Below are positions 30,701 through 41,089 of a stretch of 64,000 nucleotides of DNA, in pieces. The position numbers and the translations under genes were made by a program. Within the stretch, counting starts at the first letter, position 1, and each line of letters starts with the position of its first letter. The stretch is taken from positions 124,001 through 188,000 of the forward strand of contig KV918858.1 in NCBI GenBank assembly GCA_002049455.2, read 5' to 3'. Source of the stretch: Porphyra umbilicalis. Lineage: Eukaryota; Rhodophyta; Bangiophyceae; Bangiales; Bangiaceae. Below the pieces are notes generated by a model. That model made no database searches. It saw nothing but the letters and a program-made list of their open reading frames with translations, and had not been told where the DNA came from.

Positions 30701-33700
30701 CGTCAATGACGGAGAGCAGCTCCAGCTCCTGCATCACCGTCGGCGACACCCGACCCGGCTGCCGCCCGTCCTGCACCGCCAGCTCGTAGCGGATAAAGAC
30801 GCTGCGGTTTAACAACCGCGCCGCCGACAGCGCCTGCTGCGGCACCACAAACGTGGCCGGCATGCGGTACGCGGTCGTATCGTTGGGCTGCACTGACCGC
30901 CCCACCACCGCCCTGCGGGCGGCCGGTGTCGGCGCCGCCGCATCAGGGGTGGGCGTGGCCGCGGGTGCCGGGCTCGGCAACATCTCCGCCGAGCAAGGCA
31001 TCGAGAAGTCGCCCGTCTCCCGGTCCCGGATGAGGCAGCCCCAATGGTACAGCAGGTACTGCGCCTGGTTACCATCGAGCAGGTCCGGGTCGTGCGAGCC
31101 CGTCCCGACCATCGCGTACGACTCGTTGCCCGACAACTGCACCCGCTGTGCGCCGCTGCCAATCATCGGAACTAGCGGCGACGCGTTGATCGTGACCGCA
31201 ATGAGCGCGGTACCATTCACCGCGGGGTCGTCCTTGATCGACGTGAACAACATGACGTCATGGACGCCGGGCAGCAGGTCCGCTTGGGGAACAATCAGCT
31301 CCCTGCCAAGGCGGGCGGCGGTGACGCCGGCGTCCGACGCCATCGACTGGTTGCTCGACGACATACGCGCCGAGATGACCGTCCCGTCCCCGCGGTCGTA
31401 CGTCCAGTCGTAGAGCACCTCGGGCATCCCCTCGTAGCACGACGGCAGTTGGACCCTGGCAATGACCCGCAGGCCGACCTCTGGGCGTGCCACCGTCCGC
31501 GTCTCGGGCTGCACCAAGCTGACCCCAATGAGCGTGTAACTGCGGCGGACGAGGTCCAACCCCGCCCGCCCGCCGCCGTGGAGCGTCTTGACTTCGAGCG
31601 ACAGGGTGTGCGGCGAGTCGAGCGTCGCCAACCACGCATTGTCCACCGCCAGCGTCGAGTGATTCGTGGCGGTGAGGCCGAGGACGTCCACCCCCGCCCC
31701 GTTGCGCAGGTACCACTGGTAGGAGAGCTCCGACGGCTTGGCACCCCGCACGACGGCGACGTACGTCGAGTCCCCACAGTTGGACACTGCGTGCAGCGGC
31801 ACCGCCCGCGGCGCGCTGCCAGTGTTGCTTGCATTGGTCCCCGCCGGCACCTCCATGGACGTCCCAAACGGCACGATCTTGACGTCGAGCAGGCCCGCCG
31901 TGTACGTCCACTCAATGGCGTTGGAGAAGACACTGTTCATCACCACCGAGATGTCGTACACGAGGCCCTTGCCGACCTGCTGCTGTGGCGGCACCATAAA
32001 CGTCAGCGACTCTTCGGTCCACGAGATCGTCCAGGACGGGTCCAGCGGTCCGTTGGAGAAGAGCACCGCGTCCCCGCGGCTTGGGTCCCAGCCCGTAAAG
32101 TTGCCGACGAGCGTCCGGTTGAAGCCGCCCGCCACGTCCCCAGACGGCAGCGAGCCGTCGGCAAACTGCAAGTCGGTGCCGGCATAGTCAAAGCGGAAGG
32201 GCGGCCGCGTGCGGTCCACCGCCGCGCTCGGGACGCTCGACCCCCCAATGGCCACGTCGTTGCTCCCACCGCCGGTCTCGCTGCCAGGCGCCGCACCACT
32301 GCCCCCGTCTGCCGTCGTGCCATTGCCGCCGCCGACCGCCGAACCGTTGCCGCCCGCCGTCGCCGTGCCGTTGGCGCCACCACCCGCCGCGGCGCCGTCG
32401 CCCCCGTCCGACCCCGCCGTTAGGAGGAGCCACGACAAGTTCTTGCCCGACCCCGGCGCCGTCTCAAACACCGCCGTCTCGTAGTAGTCGGGCGCCCCAT
32501 GGATGACCACCGACCCGTTGCGGAGCACAAAGTCGGCCGCCGCGCCCGGCACCCGAAACGCCTGCAGCGGCCGGTTGATGCTGTTGAACACCGTCACGGT
32601 GAGGGCCTCCCCGCCCGCCGGTGAGTGTGGCACGTCCTCGTCAATGGCCGTGACGACGACAGGCGGGTTGCCCCGCACATTGACGTTGAGGGTGGTCGTG
32701 TACAGCTCACCCGCAAACTCGGTGCCCGCCGTGAAGCGGTCCCACTCAAACGCCACCGCCACGGGGCCGGCGCGGTACTCATTAAAGGCCAACCCAAAGA
32801 GCACCTCCCCCGTGGACCCGTCCGCGGCAAACGCAAAGCCGCACCCATCGTCAACGTCGACGCGGCTGTTGCCGCCAAGCTTGCCGGCCGTCGCGCCGCA
32901 CTTGGTCGGGTCGTGGTCAATAACCTTGCGGTTGGCCGTGACGGTCGACGTCAGGTCGGCCAGTGAGAATTGGGTGTTGGGGTCCACACCACCGCCGCCA
33001 CCGTCACCGCCACCCCCCGTGCCACCACCATCCCCCCCGCCACTTGCCGACGCCGGCCCGAGCGCGGCCGTCGAGGTGGTGCCATTGAGGTACTGTGCAA
33101 ACGCGTACAGCGTCCGGCTGCCGTCGCCGAGCAGGTCCTTGTAGTCAATGTCGAGCGCATTGTCCGTGCCCGTGTACAAGACGGGCGTCGGCGAGCCCGG
33201 CAACGTGCCATAAATGGCCAACCCCGCCACCACAAACGTCACCGAGTGCGCGTCGTACAGGCTGTTGTCGGCCTTGCGGCGGAGCTCCCACGCGTACGTC
33301 GACACCCCCGGCATGCGGTCAAACGCAAACGCAACGGTCGCGTTGAAGGAGACGCCGTCCCCGTTGCTCACCGGCGCCACCTCTGTGTCCTCGGTCGCGT
33401 GGAGGACGCCCGGGTCGCTGCTCCGCTGCACGAGCACATAGTCATCCAGGGTGCGGTTGGGCTCTGCGTAAAACGTCCAGCTAATCGCATCCTCGGCGGT
33501 GCCATTGACGAGCAACACGGACCGCGAGGCAGCGCCGGGGTACTCAATGCCACCGGGCGACCAGCGGGCGACGGCCGACGGGAGGGTGACGACATTGACG
33601 TGGCCGCTGCCGCGCCGCGCCGCGCCGCCGCGGCGGCCGCGGCGGCCCACGGGGGGGGGGGGCACCACCCCGGCGTCGAGCGCTTCACCGCCGCCGCTGG

Positions 33701-33962
33701 TAGATGGTGGCAGCGGGAGGCCGACGACCGACCGGCTGCCGAGCGCTGGGCCGCCAGCCAGCGACAGGGGACCATCGTCGTCCCCAAAGACGCCACCGCC
33801 GCCGCCGCCGCCTCCGCCGCGACCGCCGCCGCCCCGCGCCGCCGCCGCCACCGCCGCCACCGACGCGGCAAGCACCCCCGCACCGAGGAGCGCCGCCGCA
33901 AACCACCCACCGCGCCGCCCGCCGCCCGGCCGCCGGCCGTGCGCACGACGGAGGCGCCTCAT
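27714..33962 (-). CDS. Giant PKD/REJ-type single-pass membrane protein
   Basis: ATG 33962 starts MRRLRRAHGRRPGGGRRGGW followed by a hydrophobic stretch (FAAALLGAGVLAASVAAVAA), a signal peptide or anchor. The uninterrupted frame gives 2082 residues. A poly-Gly linker follows; the rest up to about residue 1755 looks extracellular, with many N-x-S/T sites and beta-rich segments. Around 1235-1310 (LFFFYLIDADGKEVCVDG to LRPGEYRVQVRLVAASG) it resembles the REJ/PKD modules of polycystin-1 and related proteins. A cysteine-containing region before the membrane may correspond to a GAIN/GPS-like fold, but no clear cleavage site is seen. One membrane helix (ALLVIGLLCGIVFLLLVASA, about 1763-1787) precedes a 295-residue Pro/Ala/Gly-rich cytoplasmic tail. 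There is no channel domain. The role may be adhesion or mechanosensing; this is inferred. Confidence 0.75.
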   Translation of the reverse strand: MRRLRRAHGRRPGGGRRGGWFAAALLGAGVLAASVAAVAAAARGGGGRGGGGGGGGGVFGDDDGPLSLAGGPALGSRSVVGLPLPPSTSGGGEALDAGVVPPPPVGRRGRRGGAARRGSGHVNVVTLPSAVARWSPGGIEYPGAASRSVLLVNGTAEDAISWTFYAEPNRTLDDYVLVQRSSDPGVLHATEDTEVAPVSNGDGVSFNATVAFAFDRMPGVSTYAWELRRKADNSLYDAHSVTFVVAGLAIYGTLPGSPTPVLYTGTDNALDIDYKDLLGDGSRTLYAFAQYLNGTTSTAALGPASASGGGDGGGTGGGGDGGGGGVDPNTQFSLADLTSTVTANRKVIDHDPTKCGATAGKLGGNSRVDVDDGCGFAFAADGSTGEVLFGLAFNEYRAGPVAVAFEWDRFTAGTEFAGELYTTTLNVNVRGNPPVVVTAIDEDVPHSPAGGEALTVTVFNSINRPLQAFRVPGAAADFVLRNGSVVIHGAPDYYETAVFETAPGSGKNLSWLLLTAGSDGGDGAAAGGGANGTATAGGNGSAVGGGNGTTADGGSGAAPGSETGGGSNDVAIGGSSVPSAAVDRTRPPFRFDYAGTDLQFADGSLPSGDVAGGFNRTLVGNFTGWDPSRGDAVLFSNGPLDPSWTISWTEESLTFMVPPQQQVGKGLVYDISVVMNSVFSNAIEWTYTAGLLDVKIVPFGTSMEVPAGTNASNTGSAPRAVPLHAVSNCGDSTYVAVVRGAKPSELSYQWYLRNGAGVDVLGLTATNHSTLAVDNAWLATLDSPHTLSLEVKTLHGGGRAGLDLVRRSYTLIGVSLVQPETRTVARPEVGLRVIARVQLPSCYEGMPEVLYDWTYDRGDGTVISARMSSSNQSMASDAGVTAARLGRELIVPQADLLPGVHDVMLFTSIKDDPAVNGTALIAVTINASPLVPMIGSGAQRVQLSGNESYAMVGTGSHDPDLLDGNQAQYLLYHWGCLIRDRETGDFSMPCSAEMLPSPAPAATPTPDAAAPTPAARRAVVGRSVQPNDTTAYRMPATFVVPQQALSAARLLNRSVFIRYELAVQDGRQPGRVSPTVMQELELLSVIDVAVSSFTSVAFRNARGDAVDATAIKAHDELILSPQADDGVTWEFSLLPPHADLLRMPGSLLSRPGYWSPGQDNAFVRRPLLGFQAGALMPRTSYQLQVEFFGSSTESGEAAVATEPNRVLFDFVVEEAAHLYLVPLDKFVGTTEKQWHVSAISSFATADVLFFFYLIDADGKEVCVDGCTGSPQASFRVLRPGEYRVQVRLVAASGLSVLDFAEQPQPLVIREDANHSRSLAAHSRTLQARHLAGDDGSYLLDAMYLTESLTAEESSGEVIAMAAGADEEHEQAVSSAVQEMVDRVVQISALSIPTTAFARNLVTAAATFAAMDLKHLPDENTLYRLVAIATNAIERTPDSESLEAFSTRLSNGASPTGRSAAELGGVVTEFYDRLVELSLRRSAGGSTRSRLLPRLGDANTLLLDLMELRRQQVTAVTTKDKSCGFTQTLRMGSVADTQLSSDLVETLGSSAGSSAVAASLTVAVMCNAEQGLYLKGDLGAAFGWCPAVYGRGAERKVISIAETFDYVYLSGIRPGEDSRSESSKLVSVDIDELSAGNRLRAAPRVALGTAQPHRAGSTARPLTRASSFCYSVTLPMDQQLMARADGCSTLEAYSLAPVKQLNDGVQGPGAELYGRNFRSLSSAATVGDVSVVASSDRLGLFGARRADCNTVLPVFGDELQGVVLNALLVIGLLCGIVFLLLVASACTYVAVTSYGDGASEQGAVAVANWVERDFYGRTDIRLDLDTQSRARPSAAALGMDGGVAELGVAGVPAASVPGVVADDPTIFGGGSSESGTSTLARGAGGGAAAVAIPVGNEFGVPTSADVSHGVAAPNGVDAFGVPVIAPSDAASDTSAMEAFAGRDAGNGAVSPVAPPVPLVGVPPAPAVAVTPPPPAEVPVAPPLSAFTGTSQVITPSGTPLGASPAGTPPGATSLRSPSSAWETPPRVEGVAAASMPPPLALGAATPPPPPPVDGGGGGGSLTASPPPTPPPMPAPPTPPGFPQ

Positions 33963-34262
33963 CGTAGGTGGTTGGTGGTCGGGACGGGGACGCGCGCACA
34001 CCAACCGTCTGGCCCCGTGGCGGCGACCGGCGTCGCCGACATGCCCCGCTCCCCCGGTCGGCCGTCGGGTATCAAAAGGGTGCGTCTGTGTGTGGGGCGC
34101 ACCGCAGAGCCGCCGCCGCGCGCCCGCCGCCGCCGCCCCATCCCTCCCAAGAGCAGGGGTGACGGGCGGGGGGGCATGGCGGGGCGCGCCCCGCCCGCGT
34201 GCCGCCGCGGCCCCCCGCCCCGCCGCCGCCGCCCGTGCGGGGCGGGCAACGACGCCCGCGCC

Positions 34263-34315
<53 letters not shown>

Positions 34316-36626
34316 CGCCACCGTCGTTGGCGCAGCCACCGCAGCCACCGGCGGCGGCAGGCACAGGCGCCTGCGCAGCGGGCGCTGGGCCGGGCGGCGC
34401 CGCGGAAACACGGGTGAGCGCGCGCCCGCGTAGCAGGGGCGCCTGCCTCTGCGCTCGACGTCGACGCCAATGGCACTTTTGCAATGGCACAGGCGCTGCA
34501 CGTCAGCGCTGCGAGTCGTGTCAAATTTGGGCCTCCAATTAGCGCTAACGGGACGGGCACCCCCGTCCCAGAGGCGCCGTGGGGCTCCTGGTTTGGGATT
34601 AGAAAACCCACGTCATCGCAGCGGGCGCGCTGGCGTCCTAATTTCGGACCCGGGCGCTGCCTATTTTTTTTTTTTTTTGCGTTTCAGGCGGTCGGTCACA
34701 TTGGAAGGGCGGAATTCCACCCGCCCGGCGTGGTGGGGGGCGGGGCGGGCGAGCGCGCCGCCCCTTTGGTGGCCGGGCCGGTGGTGGTGGTGGTGGCGGT
34801 GCCCCCCACGCCGCTCACGGTGGTTGCAGACCGCCCGACCAGCGGTGCCCACCGTGGCCGGGCGGCCCCGCAGGTGGCCGCGTTGAGGGCACCGCCGGAT
34901 CAACGGCGGGCAGCCGACGCGGTGGCCGCCAGCGCGCCGCCCTGCCCGCGCGGAGCGGGGATGCCACATAGGGCGTGACGAAGCGCCGACCATCTTGGCA
35001 CAGCAGCTCTGCGGCCGCAATCGCTGTGGCACGTGGCCTGCTTCCCGCTCCGTTCTGTGGCAGGCGACGCGCCTGCCCTTCATGGCACGTCGCCTGGCTG
35101 GTGCTCCGCCCAAGGTCGTCGAATCCAGGTTTCTGAAGGGACACTGATGGGGTCTGCGCTGGCCGTTCAGCTTGAGCACTGGCCCGGGGCTTTCGCCCGT
35201 GGGGCTCGAGGAGGCTGTCGCATCGCGTCATGCGTCACCAAATCACACCCACGTCACCACCGCTGAGCGCGAGCAGTCGATACAGATCATTGCTAGACAG
35301 GAGACAGACCATCGGGGTAGTGCGCCCGTCGGTCCTATCGACGGTGCGTCCCGCCACTGCTGGCGGGGGCCCCGATTGCGCCACTTTGGTCCATGAGCCA
35401 GACCCTGCCAACAACTCGAATCACAGAACATTCCAGCCGCTGGCCTTGCTCTCCGCTGCCCCTCGTCCACAGTCCTTTGTGCGGAGTGGCTGCCCCGATG
35501 GTGGCCGTGAGGCGCACTTCTCAACGCCCTAGCTAGCCTGTGCTTCCTTTTCGCCAGCCGATGCGTCAGAAGCTCATCCTTTTGCCCTCCACCTGCCTTT
35601 TCTGCCATCTCACCGTCGGATCAATGGCCCCCTTGGACCTTCTTGGAGGGGACGTTGAACGCCTCGTCGCGTGGCACGCGTCAAATTGAGAAAGCACAGC
35701 GCGCCGCTCAACGTCGATGCGCAGGCTCCATCATGGTACGAGGCGGGCACTCACTCAGAATTGGAGGGCTCCGCACGCCTGATGTCGCAGTGTAGAGTGC
35801 TGCTTCGAAGCACGCGTCCGTTCCAATGTGTTCGTGGTCGCTTCGTCCGCACGGCTGTGGTGCTCGGTAGTGGCAGTCGTGCCGTGGTGCCCCAACGAGC
35901 AGCCTCGAACACCCAGACCACGGAAAACACAAGTGGCTTGTGATTCAGGATACAATTACGAACGAAACAAAAAGTGTTCAGGATGGCCAGAAAAACTAGC
36001 GACACCGGGCTTTCCTAGCTTTTTGTGGCTTTGATGCCAGCTCCATGGTGCCCCAGGGCGCTTCTGTGTACAAGCCCCAGAGTGAGACGCAGGGCGTAGA
36101 AAGTATCGCTGCCCTTTGGGCCAGCCCAGTGAGAGGCACAGCCAGACCACGCACTGCAGGCCCTCTATTTTGCGGATCTTTGTTCTGAACACATGGCCGT
36201 GCTTTCGGCGCTTGGCTTAGAACAACAAGTCCATGCGACGGAGTGAATGTCAACACTTACATGGCGGTAGCACATGCATCCCAAGACCCCTCGGGAACCG
36301 CCTTTTCTTGGGTCTGTCCTTGACAGGAGTTGGCGCGAGACCAGCCGCATTGACGGCAGAGCCTTCTCCGCCCTCTGTTTGGCGCCACTGCCGCGACGGT
36401 GCGCCGGTCTGCGCGCCGCGGCGCTCGCTGACGCGAGTTCCGGGTCTGCTCGTCCCCTTCCCCCCCCTCCGCCCGCCCCCCCCTCCCTCTCCCCACTGGG
36501 TCGAGGGAGCTCCTTCTCGCGCTACGTCCTCGCCCCCCTCCCGCCGGCGCTCCCCACCCCACCCCTCCGTTCCCCATTATTGACGGTCAACGCGGCTACC
36601 CCCCCCCCCCCCCGACAGACCATGCG
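33963..36626. other. Gene-free interval
   Basis: The first 500 bases are GC-rich (leader of the membrane-protein gene, in a still-open frame). A run of about 16 T lies at 34662-34679. From 35 to 36.3 kb the sequence is mixed and no protein family is recognisable on either strand. The last 200 bases before CDC45 are strongly pyrimidine-rich. Confidence 0.45.
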
Positions 36627-38577
36627 ATGCTCGTGCCACAAGACTCCCTCCCGTCTGCATGGCGCGCGTTGACGCGCCCGTCGGCCGGCCGCGGCCCCGT
36701 CCTCATCTTTGCCGCCGCCCCCGACGTGGACGCGGTCGCCGCCACGGCCACGCTCGCCGCCCTCCTCCGCGCGCAGCTGGTGCGCTACGAGGTGCACCCC
36801 GTCGCCGGGTACGCCGACCTCGTCGCCCGCTTCCGCTCTCTCACCGACCCCCTGACGGGCGTTGACCCACGGGCGGCGCTGTGTGTCAATTGCGGGGCGC
36901 GGGTGGACCTCGCGGGGCTCCTCTTGGCGCCGCCGCCGCCGGACGCGGCCGCCGGCGGGGAGGCGCCCGCCCCGCCGTCGGGCGTGCGGCTTTTTGTGCT
37001 CGACTCGCACCGTCCAGTGCACTTGGCGCACGTGGAGAGCGAGGTGACATCCGTGTTTGTCGACGCGGCGACCGCGGATGAGGTCGACGTCGATCGGCTG
37101 CCGATGCGGGGCTTTGAGGACGCCTATGGCTTTGTGGCCGTCGAGACGGACGATGAGGACGGGTCGTCGGCCGACTCGGGGGGAGGGGGAGGGAGTGCTG
37201 ACGACAGCAATGACAACTCGGCTGGGGGGGGCGGGAGAGGAAGAGGGAGCGACGACGATGACGATGCCGACTCGTTCATTAACGATGGGGATGAGGAGGA
37301 GGATGAGGAGGAGGATGAGGAGGAGGAGCCCCGGCGACGACGGCGGCGTGGTGGCCGCAAGGGCGCTGCCGCTGACGATGAGGAGGCGGGCGGCAGCGAC
37401 GAGGAGGAGGAGGAGGAGGAGGTCAATGGCGGCCGCTCCCGCTTGCGGCGAGGCGGCCACACCCCCCGCCCCCGACGGCGGATACGGCGCAACGCCGGCA
37501 GCGACATTGACGGCGACGGCTCCGACGACAATGACAATGACAATGACGCCGGCGACAATGACGAAGAGGACCCCCCCCCCACCCCCCCTCCCGTCGACGG
37601 CGGCGCTCCTCCCCCCCCGCCCCCCCCCCCCCCCCAGGGCGCGTCGCGCGCTCGCGCGGGCGCCCCCGCAAGCGCGTCCGCGTCTCGGCCGCCGAACAAT
37701 CCCTCCGTGACAAGGCCGCCACCTACTATGCACGCGGCGAAGCCGGCGCCCCCTCGGCCGTCGTCGCGCACCGCCTCGCGCGGTCGGTCAACCGCGCGTC
37801 GCCCGCGTCTGTGTGGCACGCGGCCATTGGGGCGGCGGAGCAGCTGCTCTTCCACCGCGCGCCGGCGGCGGCGTGTGGGGCGGTCGCCGCCGCCATCCGC
37901 GCCGACTTGCCAGTGTTGTTTCCGGGCGCCGCCGCCGCGGCGGCGGGGCGCGGGGGGGGGGGCGCCCCCGCCGCGGCGGCGGCGGGGGCGGCGGCGACCC
38001 AGACGGGGGGGGAGGGGGGGGAGGGCTCTGGGCGTACGACGACCCCGACGAGGCGCCCGACGGGGACGGCGGCGGCCGCGGCGGCGGCGGCGCCTCGGAC
38101 GTGGCCGGCGTCCTCGCCGACGGCACCGCCGTCGATGCGGACGTGGTGCTCGCCTCCCGCGAGCTGCGGCTGGAGCTGCTGCGCCACAGCAGCTTGACGG
38201 CTGCCCTCACCCACTCGGCGCACGTGGCCGCGCGCGTCGGCGCGTGGCACGCCGGCGGGCGCGCCAAAGTCGCTGAGCTCCTCGCGACGCTCGGCATCCC
38301 CGCGTCGGAAGCGGCGCAGCGGTGGCCCTACATGCGCCGCGAGTGCAAGGCCGCCCTCCACCGCGCCCTCGGCGGGCGCTCGGCGGCGGCGGCGCCGCCG
38401 GCGGTGCGCGCGTTTGGGTTGGGGGAGATGGCCTATGACGGGTTCTTGCGCGTGCGCCGGGGGCACCGGGGCGTCGTGTCCGCCGCCGACGCGGCGCTGT
38501 GTGTGGCGGCGACGCTTGAGTTGGGGGACGTGGCCGCCGCGGCGGCGGCGGGCGTCACCACGTTGGGCGGGGGGGGG

Positions 38578-38633
<56 letters not shown>

Positions 38634-39061
38634 TGGGGAGTTGAGCCTCGCCCGCCGCCTCTATGGCGGCAACGACGACGACACGGCGCTGACGGCCGGC
38701 GTCGAGTCACGCTTTTGGAAGGCCTATGACGGCCTCGGCGATGTCGGCGACGGCCTCGGCCGCGGCCTGTCGCTCGCCGCCGAACTCCAACAGCTCATCG
38801 CCGAGGTTGGCGGGGAGGTGCTACAGCGCCGCGCCTTTGTGCCGTCGGGCCCCTTCCGCTACGCGTTTCTGCGCGACACGCACCGCGCGGAGCTCGTCGG
38901 CCAGCCGCTGCTGCTCGGGCGCCTCGGACTGTTTTTGCGCGACGCGCTGCGCGTGCAGGGGGGGCGCGACAAGCCGTTTGTCGTCGTTGCGCGGGTGCCC
39001 CCACACTGGGCGTCGTCGACCGGGGGGGGGGGGGACGACGACGCTGCCGGCGGCCGCCGTC

Positions 39062-39096
<35 letters not shown>

Positions 39097-39344
39097 AGTG
39101 GCGGCGGCGGCGGCGGCGGCCGGGATGGCGGCGGCGGCGGGGGGGGGGGGGTGGGCGCCGCCGCGACTGGCTCGCCGTTGCCGTCACGGGCGCGCACGGC
39201 GGCAACGCGTTTGGCGCAAAGTTCCGCGCCGCCGCCGCGCGCAACGGCTCGGCGGTGGCGTTTGACGGCTTTGACGCGGCGGTCGTGGAGGTGGCCGACG
39301 GGCAGGAGACGGAGTTCATCCGCTTCCTCCACGACGTGATGTAG
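36627..39344 (+). CDS. CDC45: Replication initiation factor CDC45 (three homopolymer frame breaks)
   Basis: CDC45 joins MCM2-7 and GINS in the replicative CMG helicase in the nucleus. ATG 36627 starts MLVPQDSLPSAWRALTRPSA; the RecJ-like N-terminal fold follows (GPVLIFAAAPDVDAVAATAT, VLDSHRPVHLAHVES). An unusually long Asp/Glu/Gly/Arg-rich insert spans about 37140-37600. The family match resumes in another frame (YYARGEAGAPSAVVAHRLA, SVWHAAIGAAEQLLF, about 37700-37920). It continues in a third frame from about 38030 (SLTAALTHSAHVAARVGAWH, AELLATLGIPASEA, SGPFRYAFLRDTHRAELVG) and ends in the first frame at TAG 39342 (WLAVAVTGAHGGNAFGAKF, EFIRFLHDVM). The breaks coincide with C or G runs near 37612-37640, 37955-38025 and 39020-39155. 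Each equals one missing base, so sequence error is likelier than a pseudogene; short introns are an alternative at the first. Confidence 0.85.
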
Positions 39345-39611
39345 GGGGGGGCAGGGGGGGGGGGGAGGGATGGACCGGGGCGGGGGGGGGGGTTGGGGTG
39401 TGTGTCTGGTGGGGCCTGCGCCAGCCAGACTGCCTCGCCGCCTGACGCTACCGCACCTGTGCAACGGTGGCTTGTGTTTCGCTTCCTGTATTGCGCACGC
39501 GTCGCAGCGACCGCAGCCGAGGGGTGGCCCGCCCCGCTGCACGAGGCGGACGGCGGCGCCGTGGCAGCCAAACAATCCCCTCCCTGCACGCGCGGCGCCC
39601 CTCCCCCCCCC

Positions 39612-40885
39612 CTATGGGTCCCCCCCCCCCCCCCGTCGAGCGGCGGCGGCGGCGCCTCGAGCGCAATCGGCCCGAGGTGCCCCCCCCGAAAGTCATTGAG
39701 CAGCCGCACCGCCGTCCGGTGGAGGTCCCCCTGATACAACCGGTCCGCCGCCGCGTGCAAATACCCCTCCCCCGTGTGCCCCCCCACGGGCACCTTGTAC
39801 CGGCGGGCGACGGCGCCCAAATCCACATACCCCGGGTGCGCCGCCGCGACCGCGAGGAGCTCCTCCACGAGCGCCGCCGCCATCACCTGATCGTCATACG
39901 CAGCCGTGCCGATATCATCACACAGCGCCAGCCGCACGGCCGTCGCTTGGGAGACGAGCTTGGCCGGAATAATCCCCGGCATGTCGAGCAACTCGAGGTC
40001 GTCGGCGAGGCGCACCCACTGCAGCTGCCGCGTCACGCCCGGCGTGTTGGCCGACCGCACCGCGCGGCGGCCGACGAGGCGGTTGATGAGGGCGGATTTC
40101 CCCACGTTGGGGTACCCAATGACGACCACCCGCACGGGGCGGGGGCGGAGGCCCCGCCCCGCCCGCCGCGCATTGACCGACGCGCCGGCGGCGAGTGCCG
40201 CCGCGCGCACGCCGCGCACGCCGTCGCCGCTCTTGGCATTGATAAAGCGGGGGGGGTCCACGACGCGCGCCGCACCGGTGGGGTGGCGGGCGCCCGCCGC
40301 CGCCGCCGCCGCCGCCCCCGCCGCCGCCGCCCCAGATGCACCCGCCGCCGCCGCCGCTGCGGCGGCCGCGTCGACAAAGTGGCGCCGCCACGCCGCGCGC
40401 GCCACATCCGGCACCGCGTCGGCGCGGTTCATGACGAGCACCCGCCCCTTGCCACCGACCCAGTCGCCCACATCCGGGTGCGCCGTCGCCGCCGGGATGC
40501 GGCAGTCGCGCACCTCCACAACCACGTCCACGAGGCGGAGGGTGGCGCGGAGCTCCCGCTCCGCCTTGGCAATGTGGCCGGGGTACCACTGGATGGTCGG
40601 CGTGAGCGCACCCACGTTGGAGAGGGCGCCGCGCGCGCCGCCGCCGCCGCCGCCGCCGCGCGCCGGCCACGACGCTGCCCCCGGCCCCGCCGCACCCGCC
40701 GCCGCCGCCACCGCGGCCGTTGTAGCCGCGTCGGCAGCGGCGGCCGCCGCCCGCGGCGGGCGACCGTCGACGGCCGCGCGCGACCGCCGCGCGTCGGCGG
40801 CGCGCGGGCCGGGCGGCCGCCGTCCGGCCGCCGACGCGCCGCCGCCGGCGCGGCCGGTTGACGTGGGGCGGCGGGGGCGGCGGCG

Positions 40886-40918
<33 letters not shown>

Positions 40919-41089
40919 CCCACCACCGCCACCACCGCCGCTGCCGCCGGCCGCCATGGACGGGGCGCGGCGGCCGCGGGCGCCGCCCGCCGCCGCCGCG
41001 CCGCGCACCGCCGTGCGACCGGCGGCGGCGAGGGCGGCGGCGGCAGCGGCGGCGGCCGCCGGCGGCACAAAAGCGGGCGGCGGCCGCAT
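39612..41089 (-). CDS. Circularly permuted ribosome-assembly GTPase (YlqF/RbgA/MTG1 type)
   Basis: Organellar GTPases of this family help mature the large ribosomal subunit. The G motifs appear in permuted order: G4 NRAD (about 40419-40430), G5-like INAKSGDG (about 40225), G1 GYPNVGKSALINRL (about 40091-40130) and G3 DMPG (about 39976-39987). The family lead PTIQWYPGHIAKAERELR comes before them and the usual end DFRGGHLGPIALE after. Poly-Ala and poly-Gly insertions are unusually long. ATG 41089 (MRPPPAFVPPAAA) is chosen as a plausible organelle-targeted start; the frame stays open to 41467. As written the frame also runs on to 38795, antisense to CDC45. One extra base in the 15-G run at about 39620-39634 would instead stop at TAG 39614-39612, directly after the conserved end, and I use that stop. 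Confidence 0.8.

Noticed and set aside
38795-39611. C-terminal extension of the GTPase
   Set aside because: It lies after the family's normal end, is antisense to conserved CDC45 sequence and vanishes with one extra base in a G run.
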